Positions 52,507 through 62,411 of a stretch of DNA of 64,000 nucleotides are shown piece by piece. The number at the start of each line of letters is the position of its first letter. Within the stretch, counting starts at the first letter, position 1. Location: NCBI RefSeq assembly GCF_000315915.1, contig NC_020190.1, forward strand, positions 620,001-684,000, given 5' to 3'. The DNA comes from Henningerozyma blattae CBS 6284. Its lineage: Eukaryota > Ascomycota > Saccharomycetes > Saccharomycetales > Saccharomycetaceae. The position numbers and the translations under genes were made by a program. The notes below the pieces were generated by a model, which did not search any database, was not told where the DNA came from, and saw only the letters and a list, made by a program, of their open reading frames with translations.

Positions 52507-53409
52507 TCACAACAAGTCGTCTTCCGCTTCAGTGATGGTCTCTTTCACTTTCAATAGCATCGTCGTGTACCATTTATCCAGCTTGGCAAACTTATCGTAG
52601 TCGAAGACTGCTTGTGAGAACTTCTCACTGTCACCTTCGGAAACACATTCGATGATACTGTGCAGTAGGTGGGCTTCTCTGGAGCCGTTGAAATTAGCGT
52701 CATTGACTCTTCCATCTTCCAAAGTCCTGGTAGCAGCCACCGAGTCTGTGGCTGCTAATTGGCAAATACCCTTTTTCAAGTAATATTCTTTCAACACCCA
52801 TTGGCTTAATCTATTACCAAGGGAATTATTGATCAATTTATCGTAAACAGAAGCGGCTTTCAAATATTCGCCATTCAAAGCATTCAACTCGGCCACTTTA
52901 ACCAAACACTTGTTGGTGAGAGCCATTGCTTGATCTTGGGAATACCAATCGGAGGCAACTTCATAACATTCCATGGCTTTGGGGTAATCGTTCAAGTCAT
53001 TTTCGTACATTTCTGCCAACTCAAATTTGTAATTGGCACCTCTACGGAATTGGCCTCTCTTTGTGAAAATATCGATAGCATTTTCCAACGATTGTACGGC
53101 ATTTATCGAGGATTCTCTACTATTTGTATTATTGGTGGTGGAACTCTTGTAACATTTAAAGGCTTCAATATACGTATTCCCTGCTTCGTCGTCATTCGAA
53201 GCTTTGATTTGATAATGTGCAGCTTTGGTGAAGCAATTTCCTGCTTCGAACAATTGTTTTCTTAATCTATAGATATTGGCGGCTTGTATACAATAATCAC
53301 TGGCTTCTTCGAATTTCATGGAATCAGATCCACTGAAAATCTTCATGAATCCACTGCTGGGAACACCTTTTTTTTCGGCTTTAGCTAACAACTCTTTGGG
53401 ATCTGACAT
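52507..53409 (-). CDS. SEC17: Alpha-SNAP (Sec17)
   Basis: 300 codons; S. cerevisiae Sec17 has 292. The start MSDPKELLAKAEKKGVPSSG matches the family, followed by the helical TPR-like hairpins (FTKAAHYQIKASNDDEAGNTY, RGQFRRGANYKFELAEMYEN) and the acidic end EAEDDLL. Sec17 bridges SNARE complexes to Sec18 (NSF) for disassembly after fusion and also supports fusion itself. The S. cerevisiae gene (YBL050W) has an intron near the 5' end; here the frame is continuous from the ATG, so the intron has been lost. Confidence 0.97.
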   Translation of the reverse strand: MSDPKELLAKAEKKGVPSSGFMKIFSGSDSMKFEEASDYCIQAANIYRLRKQLFEAGNCFTKAAHYQIKASNDDEAGNTYIEAFKCYKSSTTNNTNSRESSINAVQSLENAIDIFTKRGQFRRGANYKFELAEMYENDLNDYPKAMECYEVASDWYSQDQAMALTNKCLVKVAELNALNGEYLKAASVYDKLINNSLGNRLSQWVLKEYYLKKGICQLAATDSVAATRTLEDGRVNDANFNGSREAHLLHSIIECVSEGDSEKFSQAVFDYDKFAKLDKWYTTMLLKVKETITEAEDDLL

Positions 53410-54334
53410 AGTTTTAGTTGGTATCTTAAGTATTATTGACTAGTAAACTTCTTCTTACCATTACCTTAATTTACAGTTGGTAATCCTTAATTTCTGTATG
53501 TCTTTTTTTATTTTTATTTTTTTTTTCTTTTTTGATTTTTAGTTTTAATTTTAATTTTTCATTCAATTAGATAGACTGGCAACAATTAATCTATTTTCCC
53601 TAACATATTCGGGGACAAGGAAGGAAAAACATTCGATATCCGTGTTACCCGGAATGTGCACGTGATAATTTCACAATTTGCATATTTTTCCGAAAGGGCA
53701 GAAGTTTTATTTTTAAAGGAAAAAAATACGCATCACGTGCCCAGTGTCCGGATTGGCATGGTATTCTGTCCGGCTGGTTCTTTGTGACTCTACTTTTGCC
53801 TCTCATTTCGTCATTGAGTTTCCTAATTCGAACGATGAGTAACCCATAAGCATTTCTCTTTTAAGTTATTGACTCATCAAACAAAATTAGGAAAATTGAC
53901 ACTATGAAAAAAATCGCTTAATTCGGAATATTGCTCATCGCTATTTTTTTTTTAAAATGACTATTTCAAGTAGGCCCTTTTAATCCATATATTTCAATTT
54001 TTCTATTACAATCCTATATGCTCTTGTTTTGTATGATACAACAAAAAAAACAACTATGACAGAAAAGACACTATTACATCACCATTGTAATATTCTAACG
54101 TTATCTAGTGCAATACTATCATATGTACTTCTTTTTTTTTTTTATTTTTTTACTTGTGGTATCTTGATCTTAATAGTAATTTCCCATAGCAACATTACAC
54201 CACATCTATAGTTTCTCAAAAGTTATATAAACTCATTATAATGTAACCAAAATACTTGTCAATCTTCTTCCATCTTGATTGCTGTATACTAAAAAAACAA
54301 CTTAAAGTGAATCCCACACTTAATTAAATCAAAG
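53410..54334. promoter_or_regulatory. Divergent promoter SEC17 / CPA2
   Basis: About 925 bases. On the SEC17 side are two CACGTGAT-type sites (about 53659-53666 and 53734-53741, the second reversed). On the CPA2 side are TGACTCA (53871-53877) and GCTCATCGC (53933-53941). A 60-codon frame (54029-54211) is not convincing. Confidence 0.55.
53871..53941 (+). promoter_or_regulatory. Gcn4 site and PAC-like site upstream of CPA2
   Basis: TGACTCA at 53871-53877 is a perfect Gcn4 site, about 460 bases before the CPA2 ATG. CPA2 is under general amino acid control in S. cerevisiae. GCTCATCGC at 53933-53941 is a PAC word in reverse; its role here is unclear. Confidence 0.65.
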
Positions 54335-57300
54335 ATGACTGAACCATTATCCCCTTCCATCTATAATATGGCGTCATACAATCCTTCTCTAATACCTGGC
54401 ATAGAAAAAGTATTAATTATTGGCTCAGGTGGTCTTTCCATTGGTCAAGCTGGTGAGTTCGATTATAGTGGTTCTCAAGCCATTAAGGCTTTAAAGGAAG
54501 CCAATAAATTCACAATTTTAATTAATCCAAATATTGCTACAAATCAAACTTCTAAACTATTGGCTGATAAAGTGTACTATTTGCCTGTTACTCCAGAATA
54601 TATAACTTACATCATTGAAAAGGAAAAACCTGATTCCATCCTGTTAACCTTTGGTGGCCAAACTGCTTTGAATTGCGGTATTGAATTACATGATTCAGGA
54701 GTTTTTAACAAATATAATATAAAAGTCTTGGGGACACCAATCAATACATTGAAGACTTCAGAAGATCGTGATTTATTCGCAAAGGCCTTGAATACAATTA
54801 ATATCCCAATTGCTGAATCAATTGCTTGCAATTCTATTGAAGATTCATTAATTGCCGCTAATAAAATTCATTATCCAGTAATTGTTAGAGCTGCCTTTGC
54901 CTTAGGTGGTCTTGGTTCAGGTTTCGCTTCAAATGATATAGAATTAAAACAATTGGCATCTCAATCATTATCATTATCTCCACAGATCTTGGTTGAAAAA
55001 TCTTTAAAAGGCTGGAAAGAAGTGGAATATGAAGTCGTTAGAGATAATGCAGGGAATTGTATTACTGTTTGTAATATGGAAAATTTTGATCCATTAGGTG
55101 TTCATACTGGTGATTCTATTGTCTTAGCACCATCTCAAACTTTATCTGATGAGGAATTTCATATGTTAAGATCTGCTGCTATTAAAATTATTAATCATTT
55201 AGGTGTTGTGGGTGAATGTAATGTCCAATATGCATTAAGTCCAAATAGTTTAGATTATAGAGTTATTGAAGTCAACGCAAGATTATCTCGTTCATCTGCC
55301 TTAGCTTCAAAAGCTACTGGTTATCCATTGGCATATACTGCTGCTAAGATCGCACTTGGTTATAATTTACCTGAATTACCAAACCCAATTACGAAGACAA
55401 CAGTTGCTAATTTTGAACCTTCTTTAGATTATATTGTTTGTAAGATTCCAAAATGGGATCTTTCTAAATTCCAACATGTAGATAAACATATTGGTTCATC
55501 AATGAAATCTGTTGGTGAAGTCATGGCTATTGGTAGAAATTATGAAGAAGCCTTCCAAAAAGCGTTAAGACAAATCGATCCATCAATCTTGGGTTTCCAA
55601 CCATCAAATGAATTCGGCTCCAATTTAGATAATGCTTTAAAATACCCAACTGATAGAAGACCATTTGCCATTGCTCAAGCTTTAATTGTAGAAAATTATT
55701 CCATTGAAAAATTACATGAATTAACTCATATCGATAATTGGTTCTTATTCAAATTAGAAAACTTATCCAAAATGTATAAATATTTACAAACTTTGACATT
55801 CAAAGATTTAAACCATGAAATATTATTGAAAAGCAAAAAATTAGGGTTCTCAGATAAACAAATCGTCACATTAATCAAAAAAGATACTACTCAATTAAAT
55901 GAATTACATATTAGAGAAAAGAGAAAGTCCTTTAACATTATTCCATTTGTTAAGAAAATTGATACCCTTGCTGCTGAATTTCCAGCTAATACTAATTATT
56001 TATACACTACCTATAACGCTACTAAAAATGACGTTTCTTTTGATGATAATGGTATCATGGTATTAGGTTCTGGTGTTTATCGTATCGGTTCTTCAGTGGA
56101 ATTCGATTGGTGTGCTGTTAATACTGTAAAGACATTGAGAGAACAAAATTTGAAAACAATTATGATTAACTACAACCCAGAAACAGTTTCTACAGATTTT
56201 GATGAAGTTGATAAATTATATTTTGAAGAATTGTCTTTTGAAAGAGTCCTAGATATTTATGAAATTGAAAACTCTAAAGGTTGTGTTATTTCAATGGGTG
56301 GCCAATTGCCACAAAATATTGCTTTAAAATTATATGAAACTGATATTGTGAACATCCTCGGTACATCTCCAGTGGATATTGATAATGCTGAAAATAGACA
56401 CAAGTTTTCTTCTATCTTAGATTCCATTAAAGTTGATCAACCTGCTTGGAATGAACTAACTTCACTCGAAAGTGCTAAATCATTTGCTAATAAAGTTCAA
56501 TACCCAGTTTTAATTCGTCCTTCTTATGTCTTATCAGGTGCTGCTATGAATGTTGTTTATAATGATAAAGATTTAATTGAAAAGTTAACTATGGCTAGTG
56601 ACATTTCTCCGGACCATCCAGTTGTTATGACTAAGTTTATTGAAAATGCATACGAAATTGATGTGGATGCAGTAGCTTATAAAGGTAGCGTTTTAGTGCA
56701 TGCCATCTCTGAACATGTTGAAAATGCTGGTATTCATTCAGGTGATGCTACTTTAATGTTACCACCACAAAGACTTTCTACCACTTTGCAAGCTACCCTC
56801 AAGACTGTTGCTGATAAAGTTGCCAAAGCTTTCAATATTACTGGTCCATTTAACATGCAAATTATTCATGATCCTCATTCTACTAATGGAAATAACTGTA
56901 AAGTTATTGAATGTAATATTAGAGCTTCAAGATCTTTTCCTTTTGTTTCAAAAGTTTTAGGCGTTAATTTCATTGATATTGCTGTTAAAGCCTTTTTAGG
57001 TGAAAAATATATCCCAAAACCAGTTGATTTGATGCAAGATAAGAAATACGATTATGTTGGTACAAAGGTTCCACAATTTTCTTTTACAAGATTAGCTGGT
57101 GCTGATCCTTTCTTAGGTGTAGAAATGGCATCTACAGGTGAAGTTGCTGCCTTTGGTAAAAACCTAATTGAAAGTTATTGGACTGCTATTCAAAGTACCA
57201 TTAACTTCCATGTCCCATTACCAGGTGATGGTATTTTACTTGGTGGTGATGAGTTTTCATTTAACAGTTTGGCTGATATTGTATCTATTATCTCTAAACT

Positions 57301-57673
57301 TGGTTATAAGTTGTTTGTTACCAATGATAAAATTAAAGAAGCTCTAAAGTTTTACTCTAACGGTGTTGATATTAACATTTTAAATTTCCCAATTAATGAT
57401 AAGAAAGCTATTCGTGAATTATTCCAAAACAACAATATTAAATCCGTTTATAATTTAACTAAATCAAGAGCTAACAGTATTGATGATGTTAACTATTTAA
57501 TGAGAAGAAATGCCATTGATTTTGGTATCTCATTATTCAATGAACCAAACACAGCTATTTTATTTACAAAAGCATTGAAAGAAAAGATTCAAGAAAAATT
57601 AACTACTTTAAATTCATTGCAAGCAACCATTCCAGAAGAAGTAAGATCATGGGACGAATTTGTTAATATTTAA
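54335..57673 (+). CDS. CPA2: Carbamoyl phosphate synthase, arginine-specific large subunit
   Basis: 1112 codons; S. cerevisiae Cpa2 (YJR109C) has 1118. It has two homologous ATP-grasp synthetase halves. The first (about 25-420) carries KVLIIGSGGLSIGQAGEFDY and VIEVNARLSRSSALASKATG; the second (about 570-950) has GIMVLGSGVYRIGSSVEFDW and VIECNIRASRSFPFVSK. A C-terminal MGS-like domain follows. With Cpa1 (glutaminase) it makes carbamoyl phosphate in the cytosol for arginine synthesis. The start is at the ATG at 54335; a second Met (MASYNPSLIPGIEKVLIIGS) 12 codons on is an alternative. Confidence 0.97.
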   Translation: MTEPLSPSIYNMASYNPSLIPGIEKVLIIGSGGLSIGQAGEFDYSGSQAIKALKEANKFTILINPNIATNQTSKLLADKVYYLPVTPEYITYIIEKEKPDSILLTFGGQTALNCGIELHDSGVFNKYNIKVLGTPINTLKTSEDRDLFAKALNTINIPIAESIACNSIEDSLIAANKIHYPVIVRAAFALGGLGSGFASNDIELKQLASQSLSLSPQILVEKSLKGWKEVEYEVVRDNAGNCITVCNMENFDPLGVHTGDSIVLAPSQTLSDEEFHMLRSAAIKIINHLGVVGECNVQYALSPNSLDYRVIEVNARLSRSSALASKATGYPLAYTAAKIALGYNLPELPNPITKTTVANFEPSLDYIVCKIPKWDLSKFQHVDKHIGSSMKSVGEVMAIGRNYEEAFQKALRQIDPSILGFQPSNEFGSNLDNALKYPTDRRPFAIAQALIVENYSIEKLHELTHIDNWFLFKLENLSKMYKYLQTLTFKDLNHEILLKSKKLGFSDKQIVTLIKKDTTQLNELHIREKRKSFNIIPFVKKIDTLAAEFPANTNYLYTTYNATKNDVSFDDNGIMVLGSGVYRIGSSVEFDWCAVNTVKTLREQNLKTIMINYNPETVSTDFDEVDKLYFEELSFERVLDIYEIENSKGCVISMGGQLPQNIALKLYETDIVNILGTSPVDIDNAENRHKFSSILDSIKVDQPAWNELTSLESAKSFANKVQYPVLIRPSYVLSGAAMNVVYNDKDLIEKLTMASDISPDHPVVMTKFIENAYEIDVDAVAYKGSVLVHAISEHVENAGIHSGDATLMLPPQRLSTTLQATLKTVADKVAKAFNITGPFNMQIIHDPHSTNGNNCKVIECNIRASRSFPFVSKVLGVNFIDIAVKAFLGEKYIPKPVDLMQDKKYDYVGTKVPQFSFTRLAGADPFLGVEMASTGEVAAFGKNLIESYWTAIQSTINFHVPLPGDGILLGGDEFSFNSLADIVSIISKLGYKLFVTNDKIKEALKFYSNGVDINILNFPINDKKAIRELFQNNNIKSVYNLTKSRANSIDDVNYLMRRNAIDFGISLFNEPNTAILFTKALKEKIQEKLTTLNSLQATIPEEVRSWDEFVNI

Positions 57674-58059
57674 CTTTAAAAGAGGATGACTTAATACACA
57701 TTTTCGATAGCACCATTAGATTTATATCTTCCTATTGCATTAATTTTATTTAAATACACATATATTTAAATATCTGTACATTATTTGTTTTATATATCAT
57801 TGTCATTCTGTATTTCATAGACTATTAAGAATTTTCATTTTTTCCAAAATCCTATATATTATTAGGCAGGAATCAGATGATAGAAAAAATAAAGGATAAA
57901 TTGCTGAAAATTGAATTAACCACGTAAATGAAAAGAAACTTCTGAGCCTCTAATCTTTATAACTATTTTGTGTTGCTATTATATATATATATATTTAGAT
58001 AAATATAAGCCGGAAGGGAAAAGTTTAAAAAGTTTTGGTGTGATGAAAGCATTGAAAAA
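57674..58059. other. Convergent 3' region CPA2 / ABM1 candidate
   Basis: About 385 AT-rich bases between convergent stops, with a TATATA run near 57980-57993. No gene seen. Confidence 0.5.
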
Positions 58060-58374
58060 TTACTCATCATGCCTTCTTCTTTTAGTAGATGAGTTTATGC
58101 TTGTATTTGATTCCAAAGATTCATCATTTTCAAGATTCCTTCTTTCAACCTGCCGTTGACCGTTTGGAGTTGGTATAGGCTTCATTTTTGGTAAAGCTTG
58201 ATTAGGTATGCTTCTCAAGTAAATTTCTTCCGCTTGTATTTGAAGATGTTCATTACTATATTCTAAGGTATTTTGCTCTTTTTTTTGAACAGCTGAATTT
58301 TGGAGCGCATCTTGCCTATCTAAATAATATTGCTCAAATGCATCGCATTCAGATTCACCATTGCTTCCTTCCAT
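58060..58374 (-). CDS. Small hydrophilic protein, ABM1 candidate by position
   Basis: 104 codons, hydrophilic and charged: it starts MEGSNGESECDAFEQYYLDRQ, has a middle EEIYLRSIPNQALPKMKPIP and a basic tail STKRRRHDE that could serve as a nuclear signal. S. cerevisiae ABM1 (YJR108W, 123 residues, linked to microtubule organisation) lies between CPA2 (YJR109C) and ECM27 (YJR106W) and is convergent with CPA2, the same arrangement as here. I cannot confirm the relation from sequence, so the name is an inference from position. Confidence 0.55.
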   Translation of the reverse strand: MEGSNGESECDAFEQYYLDRQDALQNSAVQKKEQNTLEYSNEHLQIQAEEIYLRSIPNQALPKMKPIPTPNGQRQVERRNLENDESLESNTSINSSTKRRRHDE

Positions 58375-58657
58375 ACTTTTTATTTTTACTGATGTATATT
58401 TTAGTTTGAACTTTTCTTTTTGAAAAATAAATTCGTAAAATAGAAAAAAGATTCGGAGTTTTTAATTTAGTTTTTAATAAACAAAAAAGGAAAAATATTC
58501 TCTTTTTAACTTTTAATACTATTACAATGCTGCAAATACATATGTCCTATATCAAGAAAAAATATCCAGTTATGCTTTTGTCTATAACTAATTATAATGC
58601 CAATTTATAAAAATTCTTATCCATGTAAATAAATGCCTGTAAAAATAAATCATGCAA

Positions 58658-60823
58658 TTATGAATATACTTCTAAAATCACATTAATTAATGTTGCAATA
58701 CCCCAAATAGAACACATTGAAATACCAATGAATTTCATGTTTGATACAAATTTCTTTCTAATTGATTTTGGGGAACCAAAAAATACACCTAAATATATAA
58801 TTTGAAGTGTAATAAAGATGCATGAAACTAAAAATTTTTTGTCCATCAAGGGACCGGATGCTTGTGAGTCAATTTCTGAATCTACTGCTTCTGTTCTTGC
58901 TTGAACCAATTCTATTGATCTTAAAAACCACCAATTGCCATCGTTGTATTTTTTAACAAACAATATAGATATCAAAGCACTGAACCCAATACCACCCATT
59001 GAATTTAATAAAACACCACCAAGACATGACCCACAAGAGATTATAAAGAATTTCGTGGCCATCTTAGAAATGCTTTCTTGATCATGTTCTGGTAACTTCT
59101 TGTATAATTTACACATGGCAATATTTGATAATAAATCACTGATAGAATTACCCCATGCAAAAATCGTTAAACCTAAAATTGCTTTTGAAATTCCTGTTAT
59201 CTCTTGATATTTTTCTAAAATTTCAATCAATGAATTTGCAAAAATAGCTATCCATAAGATACTATTTATTATACCAATTGCTAAAAAAATAACTGTAATT
59301 AATCTATGCAACGTCTCTAAATTTCTATAATCTGTTTCTCTTTCCTGTATCATGAAAGCGTTATTGTCACTTAAAGTCAATGAAAATTTATTGAATTTGA
59401 TTAATTTTCTAATAAAGTTTAATGTTAAAATTAATAGGATTGAAATGATGATAAAATTTATTATCCAAAAAATTAAAGATAATTTTTTAGCAATTAATGA
59501 GAAAAGTAATACTTGAGTGAAAATCGGACATATTATTGATTGAATTAAAAGAAATATTAAATCATTAGAATAATAATTAAATTTTTTCGATTCAGTATTA
59601 TAGTCAATAATTGAATCAAATTGCGGAGCTGATAAACGAAGAATAATCACAAATGGTATTGTAATAATTGATAAAAATTTATCAATTTTAGATTTATTGT
59701 TGAAATTTGCTAAATGTGGTAATAATTTTCGGTTAAAAGATTTTTTAAATTTCCTCAGTCTTGTTTTCCTTTTGGGAAGAGTTGTGGTAACGATAGTGTC
59801 TGTAGTGATAATATTCTTATTGGGGGTATTGCTCTTTGGGGTGTCGTAATATGGGGCAAAACTACCTGGAGAAGTATTGGGTGGATTATAGATAGTTGGA
59901 AGATTATCTGAATATTTGTTTGAAATTTCATGAATAGTTGGTGCTGAGGCTGGTCTTGAAGAAGGAGTATCTAACAACATGTTAACTGAAGATGTTGCAC
60001 TAGGTCTTTCCTCTAAAGTAATTAGTTCTGTACCCCCTAAGAATGAACTTCCTCCAATGGAACTTGTTGTGCTATTTTCCAGAATTGACAACAAATTATT
60101 AAAATCCATTGCTGTGATAATATTTGGCTTCACATAACTTGGGAAATTCCCCTCATCATCAGTGACTTCGTATGAATTGGCATTCGGTATATTGCCTTGT
60201 TCTTGATCAACGTTGTTTCTATTTGATGAAGAATTATCTTTAGTATGTTTCAATTTCAATTTTGTAAACAAATAAATCAAATATAATGTCAACATCACAA
60301 TACAATCCAAAAAATTGATTTTGTTTCTATAACAAATTGTGAAAAGAGAATATATCGCAAAGTAGGATATAACTAAATCAATCAATATAGTAAACCTTTG
60401 TGAATCAGAAATATCCAAATGAACATTAGAGATGATAATAAATATGGAACCTATAACGACACACAATATAATACCACACGCTCCAATGACTTCACCTATC
60501 GACAGCAATATTGCGTTTGAATTTTCAAGATCATTTTCAGCAATGAGTTTGGGTGATGAAGAAGTCCAACTGATAAAAGTAGAGAATAAATCAGGAGATG
60601 AATTACACCATGATAATAGAATACTCATCAAGGTTCCTGTTGTACTCTGGTTACGAGAATCTGTAATAGTGGCAACATTAGAGCATAAAAAGTCCGAGGC
60701 ACAAATACCCAATAATATGAATGAAAGAATGATATGAAATATACTTGGTAATATGAAATTGAATACTCCTGTTAAATTAGCATACAATAGCTCTGGATGA
60801 GCTAATTTTAAAAGAAAATCCAT
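58658..60823 (-). CDS. ECM27: Ecm27, sodium/calcium exchanger-family membrane protein
   Basis: 721 codons; S. cerevisiae Ecm27 (YJR106W) has 725. Two clusters of membrane helices carry the duplicated exchanger repeats: the N-terminal one includes LMSILLSWCNSSPDLFSTFISW and the C-terminal one TIFAWGNSISDLLSNIAMC, each with the acidic residue (PD, SD) typical of alpha repeats. A long hydrophilic cytosolic loop (about residues 195-360) lies between. The family exchanges Ca2+ for Na+, K+ or H+; in yeast Ecm27 is linked to calcium homeostasis of the ER, but its transport is little studied. Confidence 0.93.
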   Translation of the reverse strand: MDFLLKLAHPELLYANLTGVFNFILPSIFHIILSFILLGICASDFLCSNVATITDSRNQSTTGTLMSILLSWCNSSPDLFSTFISWTSSSPKLIAENDLENSNAILLSIGEVIGACGIILCVVIGSIFIIISNVHLDISDSQRFTILIDLVISYFAIYSLFTICYRNKINFLDCIVMLTLYLIYLFTKLKLKHTKDNSSSNRNNVDQEQGNIPNANSYEVTDDEGNFPSYVKPNIITAMDFNNLLSILENSTTSSIGGSSFLGGTELITLEERPSATSSVNMLLDTPSSRPASAPTIHEISNKYSDNLPTIYNPPNTSPGSFAPYYDTPKSNTPNKNIITTDTIVTTTLPKRKTRLRKFKKSFNRKLLPHLANFNNKSKIDKFLSIITIPFVIILRLSAPQFDSIIDYNTESKKFNYYSNDLIFLLIQSIICPIFTQVLLFSLIAKKLSLIFWIINFIIISILLILTLNFIRKLIKFNKFSLTLSDNNAFMIQERETDYRNLETLHRLITVIFLAIGIINSILWIAIFANSLIEILEKYQEITGISKAILGLTIFAWGNSISDLLSNIAMCKLYKKLPEHDQESISKMATKFFIISCGSCLGGVLLNSMGGIGFSALISILFVKKYNDGNWWFLRSIELVQARTEAVDSEIDSQASGPLMDKKFLVSCIFITLQIIYLGVFFGSPKSIRKKFVSNMKFIGISMCSIWGIATLINVILEVYS

Positions 60824-61499
60824 TATCTTATATCATGTACATGTATGGAACAATTATGAAATGTTTCAACAGCTATAATTTTCGGAATCACATAATTTTC
60901 CATTCTTTAAAAACAATGTAAATCCTTTCTTATATACTTCAATATATACATTCTTGTACCTCAAAGTTACTAATAGTGGCTGAATAAAAAGTATACTTTA
61001 CTACCTTAAAATTCCGGAATAATTCCGAATGAAAGAGAATTTGGGATTTGTACCCTAATACTAACCCAACGAACCCTAACAAGTAACATACCAAACCCTA
61101 TAACCAACTAACCCTATACCCAAAACTCAACCCTGAAATATGAAGTAGTCAACCCCTGAAAACCCTGTTCAGAAAACATAGCAACAACAAAACACCGAAA
61201 AAAATTATTTGGAATGTTGGATGGTTACAGAATAAGCCGCAGAGTATTTCCAAAGAGAAGTGACCTTTCCAACAATCTACTCAACAAACACAAGAACAAT
61301 CTAATAGTGATCCTGATTCGGGTTTCAAAATGATGAGAATGATATACTTCAGGGGCAGGTTATCTTAGTTATTTAGGACTCTTGTTTATAGACGTGTAAA
61401 CTTTATAAATAGCTGAGATACACTTCATCTTGAATCTTAACCACATAACGCAAAGTGAAGGTTAACAACTGGCTTATAAATTTCACCAGATAATAAGAA
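60824..61499. promoter_or_regulatory. Divergent promoter ECM27 / TDA4 with CCCTA array
   Basis: About 675 bases. At 61050-61165 many ACCCTAA/ACCCTA motifs follow each other on the plus strand (CCCTAA at 61053 and 61074, CCCTAT at about 61097 and 61112, CCCTGA further on), resembling Tbf1 sites. TCCGGAATAATTCCGAA near 61013-61030 is a second compact motif. Confidence 0.6.
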
Positions 61500-62411
61500 A
61501 TGTCATCAAATGTTACTATTGCAGTAGAAAAGATTGCTGAATCAACTACAAACAACAATGGGTTTGAAGTTGATCCTGCTATTGCAGTGTATCAACTAAC
61601 AGACCCGCTACTAAAATTTTCATGGTATCCTGAATCTGAATCCCTATATCTAAAGCATTTGCATGAAATTGCGTTCTCCTTTGCCTTTTATTTGTTCATC
61701 CATATATTCATAGCACCATATCTAAATCATCTAATATTTGGCAAGAATTATACATCTATTCAAAATAGAAAATCAAAAATGGATTTTGATGTCCATATAG
61801 TATCCATGTTTCAAGCATTTATCTCAGTGGCCATCGTATTACCTGTTATTAGATTACCAGTTGACTTAAACGTGGCAACGTTTCAAAATGAATGGTGTTC
61901 TATGGTAAGTTCTGTAAGTGTTGGTTATTTCATCTGGGATTTTATCGTCTGTGTTTCAAACTATAATATATATGGGCTTGAATTCCTAGCCCATGCAATT
62001 GGATCATTGTATTGTATTGGTATTAGTTTATATCCATTTGTTCAAAATTGGGTTCCAAAATTTTTGATAGTGGAAGCTAGTACACCATTTGTTAATGTCA
62101 ATTGGTTTATTTCTCAATTGCTCAGATACAAGGTTAAGGTTCCCGTTTGGCTGAACGTTATCAATGGGGTTTTATTGATGACTGTGTTTTTCTCTATTAG
62201 AATTGTTTGGGGGTTCACAGCAATTGGTTATCTATCAAAGCAAATTTGGATTACAAGATATCAAGTCCCTATTGTACATACCTTTTTGATACTCCTATTA
62301 AACACTCTTTTCAATTGTTTGAATCTATTTTGGTTCTCAAAAATGATTAGAATTGTCAAAAAGATGGCCATGGGTAGCAAGAAAGAGACTAAATCTTCCA
62401 AGAGAGATTGA
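61500..62411 (+). CDS. TDA4: TLC-domain membrane protein Tda4
   Basis: 303 codons; S. cerevisiae Tda4 (YJR116W) has 279. About six to seven membrane segments with the TLC (TRAM/LAG1/CLN8) pattern: helices at roughly 55-75, 95-115, 135-155, 160-185, 210-240 and 255-280. Conserved positions include YFIWDFIVC, EFLAHAIGSLYCIGIS and TPFVNVNWFI. A basic tail (KKMAMGSKKETKSSKRD) is cytosolic in type. The function of Tda4 is not known; the family includes ceramide synthases and lipid-related proteins, but the catalytic His-His of ceramide synthase is not visible here. Confidence 0.85.
   Translation: MSSNVTIAVEKIAESTTNNNGFEVDPAIAVYQLTDPLLKFSWYPESESLYLKHLHEIAFSFAFYLFIHIFIAPYLNHLIFGKNYTSIQNRKSKMDFDVHIVSMFQAFISVAIVLPVIRLPVDLNVATFQNEWCSMVSSVSVGYFIWDFIVCVSNYNIYGLEFLAHAIGSLYCIGISLYPFVQNWVPKFLIVEASTPFVNVNWFISQLLRYKVKVPVWLNVINGVLLMTVFFSIRIVWGFTAIGYLSKQIWITRYQVPIVHTFLILLLNTLFNCLNLFWFSKMIRIVKKMAMGSKKETKSSKRD

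Noticed and set aside
53655..53745. Possible centromere (two CACGTGAT sites with TTTCCGAAA between)
   Set aside because: The AT-rich middle is too short and not AT-only, and the third element does not match the yeast CDEIII pattern. It is a divergent promoter.
61062..61068. TACTAAC upstream of TDA4 as an intron branch site
   Set aside because: It is part of the CCCTAA-type array. The TDA4 frame is complete without splicing and no donor was found.
61329..61420. Possible C/D box snoRNA (ATGATGA ... CTGA)
   Set aside because: No terminal stem and no inner box pair; the words are common by chance.
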